This document shows, piece by piece, positions 34,973 to 48,890 of a DNA stretch of 64,000 nt. Below the pieces are notes generated by a model, which saw only the letters and a list, made by a program, of their open reading frames with translations, was not told the DNA's origin and made no database searches. Location of the stretch: the NCBI GenBank assembly GCA_035578905.1, contig JAQJVL010000808.1, positions 124,001-188,000 of the forward strand, given 5' to 3'. Position 1 is the first letter of the stretch. Each line of letters opens with the position of its first letter. Source of the DNA: Stictocephala bisonia (taxonomy: Eukaryota; Arthropoda; Insecta; Hemiptera; Membracidae). Position numbers and translations under genes: made by a program.

Positions 34973-37900
34973 GTTAGTAAGAATGCGTTGTAATAATCAT
35001 CCATGTTTATATTAGAAAAGTTTAACCAAACTAAAGTTAATCAACACACTTTAATATTCGATTAGGAGTTTTTGGAACTAGTAGTTTTGATCTATAAATT
35101 GTTGAATAATTAAAGATTTTAAGACAAAGTATATGTTTACCATATTGAGATTGAAATGCTCAGCCATTACTTAGGCCTCTGCAGCCTATTCATACTCTAC
35201 AAATTATTGGTGTAAATGACTAATTTTACAGTAACAATCACTTATCGTAGCACATGGGCCTATGCCTGTGCATGCAATTTATTAAATGAGTGAAGTACCA
35301 ATATTTAGCTCAGTTGGAGATTTGAACATTGGAAAATATTTTTCACAACATTATGATAGAGATGTACACAAAACAGTGGGTCGAGGCCTTGTCTTTATGT
35401 CGCGTATGTACAGTAGCAAGCAAGAACACAAACTATGGACTTCATCCTCTTCCCTTCAAAATGGTATTGTGTGACACTAAATTATTATGTTTGCTTAACC
35501 TATTGTCATTTAATACCTCTCTGTTAAGAACTAAACTAGTAGCTTGTAAGGGTAAAAGCCCCTAAATAAATAAAATACAAATGTTGCTGTTGAATATTTA
35601 ATGTAAAATATTGAATTATTAGTAATTCCCTGTAGATACAAATTAATGAAGTTATTAATGTTTTGTTAAAATTTCTCTTTACCCTATCTTTTTTGTGCAA
35701 GAATAGTTTGCTTCATTGTTTTGGCTGTCTATCTTGGTTAATAGCAATACATTTCAACTATGACGTGGTCACTTTATTTTAGCTATAAGTAAAAACAGTT
35801 GTAGATGGAATTACATCTCTGTTGTCAACCGAATTAACTCCTTGTAAAACTACCACCGTTTTTTATCTTCTATAATTTGGGTACCCATTTTGGTTTTTCA
35901 AGGTTTCATTTGAAAAATTTTAGGGATATTTTTTTTCCTTACACAAGCAAGGTGAATTAGGATATTTTGTACCAAATGGTCTGTATATCATATTACAGAC
36001 AACTACTTCATGTAACCTAGGAAATTCTGCCATACTTGAGAGCTCTCCACAAACACATTGGTCTTTGACAGAAGGATCTTCGAATATTGACTTTTTATCT
36101 AGAATAAGTAACATGTGACAGTGTAAATCTCTTTTCAACGTATTTAATTTTACACAAAGTTCTCTCAAAACTACATCTGGATAATCTACTTACGTTTAGA
36201 GATAATTTATTTAGAGATGAAAGAATCTTTGGACACAGTGGGTTGCATGTCATTGTTAGAAAAATTTCGGTTTGCCAAATTTTTGTACAATTGCCATCGC
36301 GATTTGATGTCTGAGACCTTTTCTTGAACCTCCGTCAAATACCAATACAACTGTGCGACCAACTGTGGAACTTTCTAATTGGGTATAATATATTACAAAG
36401 TCCTGTAACCCTCTGTAGTGTTTAATGTGGAGTTGAGACTGATTGTCTCTGATGAACTTTAGTCTGCCTGATTCTTCTCTACGGTCATACATATTAACAA
36501 CATACTGTTGAAGTATTTTTTTTTTTTTATGAATGTATGTGAGATAGCTCTAACAAACTGCCAATTTAAAGTAAAATATGGAAATAAAAGCGGATGTAAC
36601 AATTGGTTACAATATGCGCTCATTACAGAAAACAGTTTTGGGCCACTTTAGCTGTGCCAAATAACTATATATTGATGTGCTGGAGGCTCACCTTCAGTTG
36701 AATTTAGGTCACCTGTGGTCGGTTTATTATACCAGATGTGGAAGTCCATATTATGTTATCCACAGACCTAAGGTCCAATTCATTGTCTCTTTCCACCACA
36801 GTTATTTATTCTAAAGCTTTTAGGTAAATTTGTGCAGGTGTATTTTATGATAAAAATTATTAATACATGTGTCAATTATGTACAATTGGCCAAGAGGAGT
36901 CTTCATTATTTGGAGGCAGTAAATCAGGAATAAAACAATAAATCCGTCCTTGGATTTTGAAATAGTAGGGTCAGTTTCGGGAAATGTCTTTCTTAATAGC
37001 TGAAAAAGAAGCAAACGCCAAAACACTATTGTATTTACAAATGTGTTTAATAATTGAAAGTCTAATGTAAACATCTGTTTAAGTTCTTGGTTTTCGTGGC
37101 TGAAGTAGGTAAATGAGTCCATTATGACAACATGGCATTAAATGGTAGTTAATAGTTTCTTGTCTAAAATGAAGAGCACTACAATGCATGCACTCTTGGT
37201 CCATTAAACCTGCGTTATGTGCAGTTAAATATTTCTTTCGTCTGTTATTGGTCTTCTAAATGGTGGTTGCAATCGATCATTGTTCAGTTCAACATTGATT
37301 ACTCTTGCTCTTCTTCTTATAGTGTCATTCCAGTGAAAAACAAAGTCTCTGTGGTCTTCCCATGGGGTTCATAGTATGTAAATAAAAATTACTGGCAATG
37401 CACAAATAACTTATCTCGTCCTTTGAACACTGGAATAAATATTTCATTGTTAATAGTTGAAATAATGTAGAACCAATTCAGTAAAAAAAAAGCAAACAAA
37501 AAAAAACAGCATCTTGTTTAAACATATTAGATTTAGATATATTTGGAATAGGGTTTAAAATGTAAGAGCTGTAATATTTAATTCATCCTATTACTCAATA
37601 AATCAAAACAAAAGTTAGAAACCTTCCCATTAGAACAACATGGGAACTTTTAGGGCCAGTTGTCCTATTTAAGACCTAAAGAAACAATGTACAAAATTTC
37701 AACTCTAGCTACATGGGAAGTTGGAGAATTAGTGATGATTGAGTCAGTCAGTCAAGGCTTTGCCTTTTATAGACATAGATAAATAATATAAAACTATATA
37801 TTTTGTAAAACTAGTCAACATTTAGAAACTAATGGATATCTTTAACATCTACTAGCACCACACTACAACACTTTCCTACAACTAGCCCTACAAACACTTT

Positions 37901-40900
37901 CAAAGGGCAGTCTCTCTGTTTTTTATTGTTACAAAATACAATTATTTTAAAACAATATCATAAAATGCCACATTTTATTTGGTAAACTGTTCTCTTGACA
38001 TTACTGAGCAAAATAATTATAATAAATCTCTATAAATATAAATTTATATTTTTTAATTTTGAAAAATATGCTTGCATAATACATAAAAATGGCCTGCCAG
38101 CAAAGTAATTTTTGCCTGATAGGGTTAGGGTTAAGTAAAGTACTCTCTATATATAGTTTGAAGCTAAGGACATGTCCAATATCTGAAATTGCTGATTCAA
38201 AATGATTTAAAGCTATCTCATTAAATTCATTATAGTTTATAGCTCTATATTAAACTTTTGTCATAAGCGTTACAAGTGGTAACATTAAAAATGTAAGACC
38301 ATATTATTTATATAAGAATGTTAAATTAAAAAAATATATCAATTCAAAATCTGTATACATTTTTCTGAGATATGCTATAATTTGTTGCTATCAAATTTAA
38401 TTACGTTCAAATATTCATTATATCGTGCTTTTTTAGGTGGCAGAGCCCAGTAAGAAGAATGATGATCCTGAAGTGTCAGAAGGAGTTTACAAGGAAATTC
38501 AATGCATTTTTCGATGGATCGATAGTCTGGACAAACAGTCCCTTATAAAACATCTCAAAAGATATAATCAAAATCCTAATGGTACTGCTGAAAGCTTGAG
38601 AAAACGTTTAAAAAACCATTTACGAAAAAAGAAGTTAGAATCTGCAAACATATTTTCTAAAGATGTTAAAACCCTATTTCCATATTATGTTGTACTTGAC
38701 TTTGAAGCCACGTGCAATGAAGTTAATCCACCTGATTACCCGTAAGTACCTAAATATTCCTCGATTTTCTAAATCCTTAAACTTACTCGAACCCACACAT
38801 TGATTTGCTGTAGGCAACATTATTCAGCTGAATTTAAATGCTCAGAAAAACTTGAACTGTTATCACTTTCTGTGATCACATTTCAGAGATACATTGGCAT
38901 TAATTTTACCTGTTAATTCAAATTACTAGGGGACACTCCTGCATGCTACGTGTGCCAACCCCATCACTCGCTGCGCTCGGCAGACCTCGATCTTCGGCCT
39001 CGGCCTGTGACTTTTGACTTCTTATTAGTAGGTTAACTGTATAACGCAAAATCAAAACATTAAATTTATTTAAAGTATCTCACATTACTTGTGTTGCTAC
39101 CTATTTAATTTAATTTGTTTTTGTTTAACAGCTGAAGATTAATTAGATATATAAAATAACAGTATTAGATTACCATTAAAACCATGCCTAAAATCTTCCA
39201 TGGTTTAACATTATGAAAAATCTAACCTCATCAATATTACAAACACCATTGTTTACATTCCAACAGCTGTTAAAACATTTTGTACATCATTATTTAAATT
39301 GGAACAGCTGTTACTTTTTGATGATTTAAATCTCTCCATAATTTTCTTATGCCCTAAAAACGTACTTTGAGGGCTTCCCATGCCTTTCAGGGTAAAAATA
39401 TTGACTAATTAAGACCTTATTGCATAACTACAAACAAAGACAGATTTTTTTGACCTCGATCGTTTAAATTGGTCTAGAAATAAGGGAGGAGTACTCATGT
39501 ATTTTATAAGGATTTGTAACAGTTATTAACCCTTAAAGCGCTAAGCTAAATTACTAGTTATTGCTCATTTACAAAAAAAAAAAAAAATATATACATTTTT
39601 ATTTTTAATGTTAATTTTAGTTTTGTTTATATGGGTTAATAACAACAAATTAAAACCACATATTACATTTTTATTTATTTTATTTACATATTATTTATTA
39701 TACATAATTCATCAAACTCTGGATCATCAGGATTTGCCATCTTACAAACTAAGCTATTACACACACTTACACACTAAATAAACACACACATATACTGATA
39801 AACTATAAAAAAATATTGAAAACAAAATATATACAGTAAGTAAAACACGAACAAGTCAAACAGTGAAGACACAATAGCGCGGGCGGCAGTGAGCGAGGCA
39901 GACGGTAGACTAAACAATGGCGCGCCTCCAGGCGCTAGCCGCTGTAGGCGACCCCTCCCAACCAGGTATGTGGCGGCATTTATCAAAGCCAACGAGTCAA
40001 TAACACACAAAACCCTTGTTTTTACGCATCAATGTATTGAATAACGTTGGCGCAACATAACGCAGTAGTTGAAATGGCAAAAAGTAGGTCACAAATAATT
40101 TTAGGGGATAAATATGCAAATTGCGTTTTAAAGCGCTAGCCGCGGTATAGAACCTATACACGCTGCGTCTAAAGGCGCAAGCCGCTGGGTAAGGGTTAAA
40201 TATGTATAACCTTTATTTGCATGTAATTCAATCATAAATACAGTTGAATTGATAGATTAAATGAAGCCATTTTTAACTATTTAAGAAGAATGATTAAAAA
40301 TTGTGTATGATAAGAAAAGAACTTGATATTATTTATTTATTAATTTTCAAGTTAATTTCAATTTAAAATAGTTAAGCACTCATTATATCCAAATTATATC
40401 CAAATCCATAGATCAAGCCTTAGCAAAATTGATTATGGAGTTCCACAGGGATCCATCTTAGGACCACTGCTATTTGTTTGCTATTTGACTGGATTGCCTA
40501 ACCTAAATGGGGAAAATACAATTGACATGGTGCTTTATGCGGATGATGCAAACATAGTTTTCACAGGAAAAAATCAATTGGAAATTGAGACTAAAGCCTC
40601 AGTTGAGTTAGCACACATTAAACAATTTTTGAATAACAGTAACTTATTGCTTAATACTGAGAAAACAAACTTTATCTCATTTCAGACTATACAAAACAGA
40701 AACCCACTAAATCCTCACATATTAATAGATGATTATACTATTGATCAATTAACGGATACTAAATTTTTAGGCTTGGTGATTGATAAAAATTTGTCTTGGA
40801 ATGATCATGTGAAATTTGTTGTAAAAAAGCTATCATCTGGCCTTTACGCACTGAGAAGAATGAAAAATTACTGCAATCTAAAAACACTGAGGACAATTTA

Positions 40901-43900
40901 TTTTTCATTGTTTCAATCCCACATTTCTTACGGCATAAGTATATATGGTGGGACGTCAAAAAAGAACTTAGACGAAATTTTAGTAATGCAAAAGAAAGCT
41001 ATAAGGATCATGCTTGGTCTTTATTTTAATGATTCAGTAAAAAACTGTTTTAAAGAATTAGGAATATTGACAGTATACGATTTGTACATTCTGGAAACCC
41101 TGAAATATTGTAAACAAAACAATATTCTTACAGAAAATACGAAAAATCACAAATATAACACTAGAAAGCATACAACCAATGAAAGACATAATTTGAAATT
41201 TTACAAGAAAAAACCTCATACTCAGGATTACAATTTTTTCGGTTTATTCCTTTAAATATCGCTAGGGAGAATAGTAATGATAAGTTCATATCAAAACTAA
41301 AATCACATTTGCTACAAATATCTTGCTACTCAACTGAGGAATTTTTTGAATTTAAAGATGTTTATGACAAGAAATAGTTTTATGTATGTATGATGTATGT
41401 ATATATGTGTATATATATGTATATATGTTATATGTATGTTTATTAATTAGAACCACCATGTCAACTGTGTATTGCTAGCTGACTTTAAGAAGTAATCACT
41501 TTAAAGTTTGAGTTTGACTTGAAGTGGACTAATGAGTTTTATTGTACTTTTTTGTTCTAATACTTGACACAATTCATTACAATAATTGTAATTGTAAACA
41601 ATGAATACAGAATGTTTGACTTTGACTTTGACTCATTGTAATCAAGAATAAAGAAATGTCACCTTTAATATTGTTTATTCAATCAATAATTGGGCTGGAC
41701 AGAAAGTGACTTGCGTGTTATATTTAGCACATATAGGGGTTCAGCAGTGGACGGGACTCGTCCACAGCAATGGACATGGCTAACATCCATGTTTAAGTGT
41801 TCAAATTCCTCATTAAAATATTTAGCTCCTGCAAAACAGTGCTACGTTGAAAAAATAACCTGTACAAGTTTGTTTGATTGCTGTTATTAACTGCAATGTA
41901 TTTGTCAAGGTCCTAAAAAAAAAATTAAAGAAGAAAACAATTTTTACACTTATAAAGAACTGAACTGGAAAATTATACATTAGCCAAACAAATAGAAAAT
42001 TACAAATCAGATTAGAAGACGCTAACACAATTTTAAATATAAGAGAACCAAAAAATAAGCAATTGCTAAGTATGCTTTTAAATAAAATGAATTTTTTTCC
42101 TAAATTAATTTTATAACAGAAATAGCATAGTTATCTAAATGCTTATGAAACCATTGAAAGTAGAGAAGATCCCATAAGAAATGAACCAAGTTTATTTTAA
42201 AATTCCTCGTCAGTATTTATTTTTTTTTTTTTTATATTTTATTTATTCCAAATTTTTATATAGTAACTACTACCCATTGCGGGCGATAGACCCATCATGT
42301 TAGTTCTCCTGCTTATTGCGCCAGAGGCCGATAGACGTATACTCTGCGTCATAGATATATGTATAATTCAAACTAGTTAAGTTTTGACGCTAGAAAGCAT
42401 TTATTGTGTAAGAAAAATTGTAAATTGTGTGTATGTAAAGTAAACTTCATTCGCCAGTTGACATGGGCCTACAGGCCTGTGAGTCAACTTTATTCAGCAG
42501 CCGTTGGCTCAGTGGGGATTCAAACTTTGGACCTTGCCCTCCGCAGTCCGAAGCCTTAGCCACTGAGCAACCACGCCGGCACTTCTTGATTTATAAACTG
42601 AGTCATAGTCCAAGTTTATAAAAAGTGTTTTCTATTGTATATTCTTTTAAAAACAATAATTTCACGTATCATTGGATTAGTAGTGTACATCGGAGGCTCA
42701 AACTATGAAAGTAATATATTTTATCTTTGCTTATTACAATAAGTTATTATTATATATGCTTTTATATAACTTTATTATAAATATATATAAAATAAATCAA
42801 AATATAATAATACATAGTTATTTTAAATTAATAGTAAATAAGTTAGTATTTTTATTCTTTTATATAACTTTATAAAAGTATATAATACTAGCAAAGTATC
42901 CATCCTTTATACGGGGTTTATGTTGATATATATCGTGCTTATTGCATTCAGTTATACAAAACATGGATGAAATAAGTTGACTTGTATGTTTTTTAAACGA
43001 TTTTTACTATAATCATATAAAAAAGAAAGTTTTCTATTTAATTTAGATTTTTTAATATTTACAGCTTTGTTTCCCTTTGTAAAAATGTGCAGGTACCTTC
43101 TGCTTCAAACACATAAGCGCAAAAGTGCATTGTGGCACAGTACCTAGAAAAGAATACTGGGTGAAATGGCAAAAATAAACACAAAAATAAAGTTCTAATT
43201 CCCACAATTACAATTCCTGCTGATAAGTGGCAAATAACTTGCTTACTATTCAGCTGAATGCTTCTATGTAATTGGTACATTTATATAGCCTACCAGCCAA
43301 ATCAGCTGATTTCACCCATGTGACACCACAGTCTACGGCGCAGCCTAGTTGTGATACGTAGTTACTGTGCGTTGTGGTTAGGTTTGGTACGGCATTTATG
43401 TCAGAACTATGTAAGTTTATTTATTTATATGGTTAACACCATTTGTACAATAATGATATAAGCAAAAACACCAAGATTATAAATTGAAATAAGTTTAAAT
43501 ATAAGGTAAATAAGATAAAAATTGTATATATTTAAGCAATTCACTAATAATCAAATAATAAGTTGTTTGTTTATTACAACAGCTGATTAATGAAACTCTT
43601 ATAAATAATTACCAAAGGGCTTCCATTGATACTTCTTAGAGCCTCTGGGGCATGTCCTGATGGAATTTCAAAATAAGATTGGCCTATATGTTAACCAGAA
43701 ACCCCAAGAATTACATGTAAAATTTCAGCTGAATGGGTCCAGTGGTCCAGTAGTATTTGCATGATAAGTAAAATACACACACAGACAGACACCATTAGAT
43801 TTTTATATAAGTAAGGTAAATAAATATAAAAATACAGATATTTTAAAATTGTAAATAAGTGCAGTAAACAATAGAATCACGCTGAATCTCAGTGTATGGC

Positions 43901-46900
43901 AGGCCATATAGCGAAGTTTACGTGAGAAATAACTGCGGACCTCTAGGCCCAGTGCACCGTCACTTTTCATCTACTGCAATGGGTTGTAATATTTTAAACA
44001 TGAGTTTTTAAAAACAAAGAAATAATTATTTTACACCAGTCGTGTTTGGTCTGACGATGTTTAAATCATGATAGCAAACAGGTTCATCAAATAATAATTT
44101 TATTAGAAACTTGAAGACCATTCACTGTCACGTTATTTTGAGATGTAGGTTGAGACATCTATTCTAAAGCAGATATGTGTTGTCTAAGTCCTGTAGAATT
44201 TGTACAGTTTAATTTATAAGTTAACTTAAGTTGTTCTTTGTATTCTCAGTGATCCATACTCTTTGACTCTAATGCTATTTTGTTAGAATATGCTTTTAGA
44301 TTCTAGGTGTATATCCATGATATCAAATTATAATGTAACCCAAACAAAAACGTTTTAACAGATATGGGACTTTTTGACATGATATTTGCATAAAAAACAA
44401 TAAAATGTTAACAAAATTATAATATTATTTTTGAAGAATTAATTTAGTATCACCAAAGTATTCAGTGATTTATCAGTCTGTACAACAACATATTTTGTTA
44501 TGTTTGAGGCCTTGAATAATTTTATTTAATTGTTTCAGACATGAAATTATTGAATTCCCTGCCGTTCTAGTGAACACTGAGAAGATGGCTATTATTGATC
44601 ATTTTCAAGCTTATGTAAAGCCTGTCATCAATCCCATACTGTCATCCTTTTGTAAAAATTTAACAGGAATATCACAGGTAAGCAAGTTTTTGATATATGG
44701 ACTATAAATGTAACTTTGGTTATTCATAGAGGGACTTTTGAATCCAAACATAATTGTTATTGATGTTATCTATTTATTTATATCTTAACACTTTGGCTGT
44801 GAATCCTGTATTTTTACGGATTAGCGTAACTTTAAAAGAATGTTGATCCCGTAGTTTTATGGGATCGATGCTTTAATTTTGTTAAATAGCCTATTGAGTA
44901 TTAATACAGAGTCTAGTACTCTAAATGATCTCTAGTGATGTTAGTGAGCTGTTTCACTGCTACAATGTGCATACGGAACTGTTTTTAGCCATAATGATTG
45001 AGTTGTAGCCGCTAAACTGCACTGCTTTTCTCTGCACGTTTCATAACCATTATTTGGTGAGTGGACTCTATTGCAAAGTGGAAATAGAGCATGTAAATAA
45101 AAAACAAGTATTTTATTAGTACTTAATATTAAAACAATCGAGTCATTTAGTTCACTCACTTTCTGAACTTATTACTTGACCGATTTTGATGAAATTTTTT
45201 TTATTTAAAAGATAATTTTGATTTCTAAGTCGTAACGGAACTATACTTTTGAAATTCGCATAGATTGTTACCCTATATGGTGTATAAGTTGCAATGTTAT
45301 TCTTATGGAGATTAATTTTAATTGACCAGCTAAGATCATAAACAAATGTTAAATGATCCAAATAGTATGTTAGATTAACCATAGAGAGCAGAACAGTATT
45401 GCACGACTAAAATATCAAGTTTTATTTATTTAAATAATATTCAGCTGTTAAACAAATGCAATGAACACGTTTAAATAGGCTAAGTAATATCATTGGGTGT
45501 TTAGACTAATAAATATGTAGCAACGCAAGTATTGTGAGTGAGATACTGTAAATAAATTTAATATTGTCATTTTACGTTGTACACTTAACCTACTATTACT
45601 TGCAGTCAAAAGTCACTGGCCGAGGTGAAACTAGTACAGTGAGTGATGGGGTTGGCACATAAAGTGTGCAGGGGTGTCCCCTAGTTAATACTAATTTTAC
45701 TTAGTTTTGTATGAATAAGGCAATAAAATTATGTTCAAAATTATTTTGTATGCTCAATTGGCCTTGGTTTGATTTTTTTAATTGGTAAAATACTATTACT
45801 AAAATACTGATATTATGAGATGAAAAAAATGTGATTTTTAATTGTATGCTGATAAAAAGAAGAAGTATAAATCCATACATGTAAGTAGAAATGTTCTATG
45901 TTAAATGGTTTTTAATCTATGAATTTTTTACAAGTACCAAAAATGGCCAGCATTCTTCAAATGGCTTCCGTATTTAGGACTAGCACTCCAAGTGTTAAGT
46001 TATGGTGTTCAACACCACTTAAATGTATGTATGGGTGGCACGATATAAGATTAACTGGTTAACTGCCTTATTTGTACTTGCCGGTCGGGGTTGAGGGAGA
46101 GGGAGGGGAGAGATAGAGAGACCAATGCCAGTGGTATTGAACATTTGTGAGATTTTGTGTTTCTTTTGTGTATGTTACTACTACTCTAGTGTTAGTGAAC
46201 GTGTCTTCTAAGGAAGTTTGCTGATGTCCTATCTCCAATATACTAATTTCTTTTTTTCGTAATAAATTATTAATTTTAATTTGTATTTCTTCTAAAGACA
46301 TCAGATTACATTGGCTTATGCATGCTGTTTATACAGAAGTAAAATACCATTAGTTCATTAGAACCTTGGAGCTTGGACTCAGCAGTCCAAGTGCTATAGC
46401 CACTAAATTGCCTTGCTGGCACCATAACCTGTGGTCTCAATCATGAGATAGTGATTAATTTTTTGTATTAGTTAATTATAAGATAGTAAATCAAAATAAA
46501 ATCTAATATACTTGTTATAACTAAAATGGTTTAAAGAGCAGTGAAAATGGCTAGTACTGTTATTAGCAGTTTATTATTTGTATGTAGTGGAAACGTTTAT
46601 TTAAAACATAGTTAGTTTTGGATAATGTGTGTAGGGTTGAATTTTTTATAAATAAGTATGTACTTTCAGGAACAAGTTGACAAAGCACCGGAGTTTCCTG
46701 AGGTATTGAAACAGTTTGAGTCGTGGTTGGCCAAGCACAAGCTAGGTACCAAGAACAAGTTTGCGATGGTCACTGACGGACCATGGGACATGGGCAGGTT
46801 CCTCTATGGCCAGTGCATTGTGAGTCATTTGTGTTTGTTGGGCTCTTACACTAATTCTATAATGAACTAAATATGATGAAGTATTTAATTTAGAATATAA

Positions 46901-48859
46901 TAAATGAATTGCCTTAAGATTTTCAAGTTCAAAAGCATGTTTATTGAAAAAATTATCTCCCCTGTAACAACTAGTAGTAATCAGTAATCAAGAGGGCAAT
47001 TTCGTTTGATGAAAAATGCCAAAAAAGGGGGCATTTGGTTCGTAATAGTGATTGTGTTGTTAACACTTTGAAGTGTCATATGATAGGTTCTAAACAATAA
47101 GATAATTCTGTTAAAAATGAGCATTATAGGATTTTTTTACAGCTAAATTTGTGAAATGTCATCTGTGACGATTTTAAATTTAAAACTCATGGACCACAAA
47201 ATTGGACCTTAAAGAATCGTACAAGGTTCAATATAACAATAAACATGAAACGTATGCTTGAAATAGAAAAGTACATTTTAGCCTGCTGACGGTAACAGCT
47301 TTTTAATGATTTGTAAAATGAACTCCAAATTTGTCTTGGTTAAATTATGTGGGATAACACAAGGGGATATATAGAGTGGAATTGGCAATTTACCTAAGAA
47401 GATAATTCCACTTAACACAAACAAGATATATTACACATTAGGACATACATTTCTGATGCCATTGACATCTTCAGTGCTTGTGGAGGAACTGATTATGGGT
47501 CATGTGTTCTGTTTAATGGTCTTATCTTTTCAGACAAGTCTGATGATTCTCTTTTGCTCAAACTATTTCTAAACATATCTTTACTGTCTTCAGAAACAAT
47601 AAACTAAGAATAGTTATCAGTTCTACGTGTGATAAATTTTTTTTCTTTGATTTATGTTGTGATGATAGATTCAGATAAAATCTTAAATATTTACGGCTGG
47701 CTATGGTGAGGTTGTTGTCCGTTCATTGTTATTTTCATGGTGGTCAATTAAATTGTTATTTAATATTTGCAAAACTATTTTCAAACATTTCCATTTTTTT
47801 CTCTTTGTTTTTGAGGTTAGTTGTGAAAATGCCCTTATTATTATGTGATCTTATAGGCCTATCTAGAATTATTTAAATTGAACATGGGGCCACCAAATAC
47901 ATAGTTGGGTCAGTTATTTTATCGTAGCTTCTCAATTTACTGCTGTACCACCAAATTTTATTTGTAGAGAAACGCTTGCTAATAGATTACACTAAACGCA
48001 CTACACAACAAACCAGACTGCTGTACATAAACTCAGATACAAATCTACACTCATAGGTACAGTCTGATTCCAGGTCGGTATTGTACCAGTAGTCGTTCCA
48101 AAGGAAAGTAAGGCTTCTTGTTTCGACACAAATAAAATGGAAATATTCCTTCGTCTTACAGAGGTTTTGACCATGGGAATTCGTCTAATAGAGATCGAAT
48201 TCGTGGTATAGATGTGTTTGGCTATTGATAATCGTGCTGTGGAAGTTTTGATTTTGTGTTCTCGTCGTCTTGAAAGAATAACATTTGTAATAACATTTGA
48301 GGTAGTTGGCCTGTGACATTCGTGTTATAAAGGTTATTTTAACATTGAGTGTTAGGGGAGGTTCATGGAAATTTGAAAAAAAAATTGTGCTACGAGAATT
48401 TTGTGTTATAAAGGTTCCACTTAATAAATAAAATATTAATTTCAAATTGATTGTGAGTGTAGCAATAACCTGGAATATGATATTGCCTTGATGCTAATGT
48501 AAATAGTCATATATGCCCTAATTTAGTGCACATTTATTAAGTACACTCACTCATTGAAGTGTTTATGTAGAACAGATATCATTTATCCAGCAATTTAGTA
48601 GAAACAATTTATATTGTTGTGCTTAGAGTTCTATAAAACTAATTACAAATTGCAGTAGCACTTTAAAGCTAGTGAAGAATATTTTATTAGTACTACAACT
48701 AAATCTTATTTAAACAAAAATTCCCTTGTCCAATGAATGATTCTAACATTTTAGAGATGTAACAGAGATATCTTTGTGATTAAGAATTGACTAAGTATAC
48801 AATAACATTTTATTAATTACCAACAAGTAATTAACAAACATTTAATTTATTATATCCTT

Positions 48860-48890
<31 letters not shown>

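Noticed and set aside
35286..35565. Overlapping 62- and 78-codon ORFs as an extra ERI1 exon
   Set aside because: No similarity to ERI1 or another family was recognised, and exons 1 and 2 join in frame without them.
42450..42584. Functional tRNA gene
   Set aside because: The B box is altered, and the stems needed for a cloverleaf do not pair well. A SINE head explains the sequence better.
46068..46301. 77-codon - strand ORF as a gene
   Set aside because: The region is a copy of the sequence downstream of the endonuclease in a Penelope-like element.
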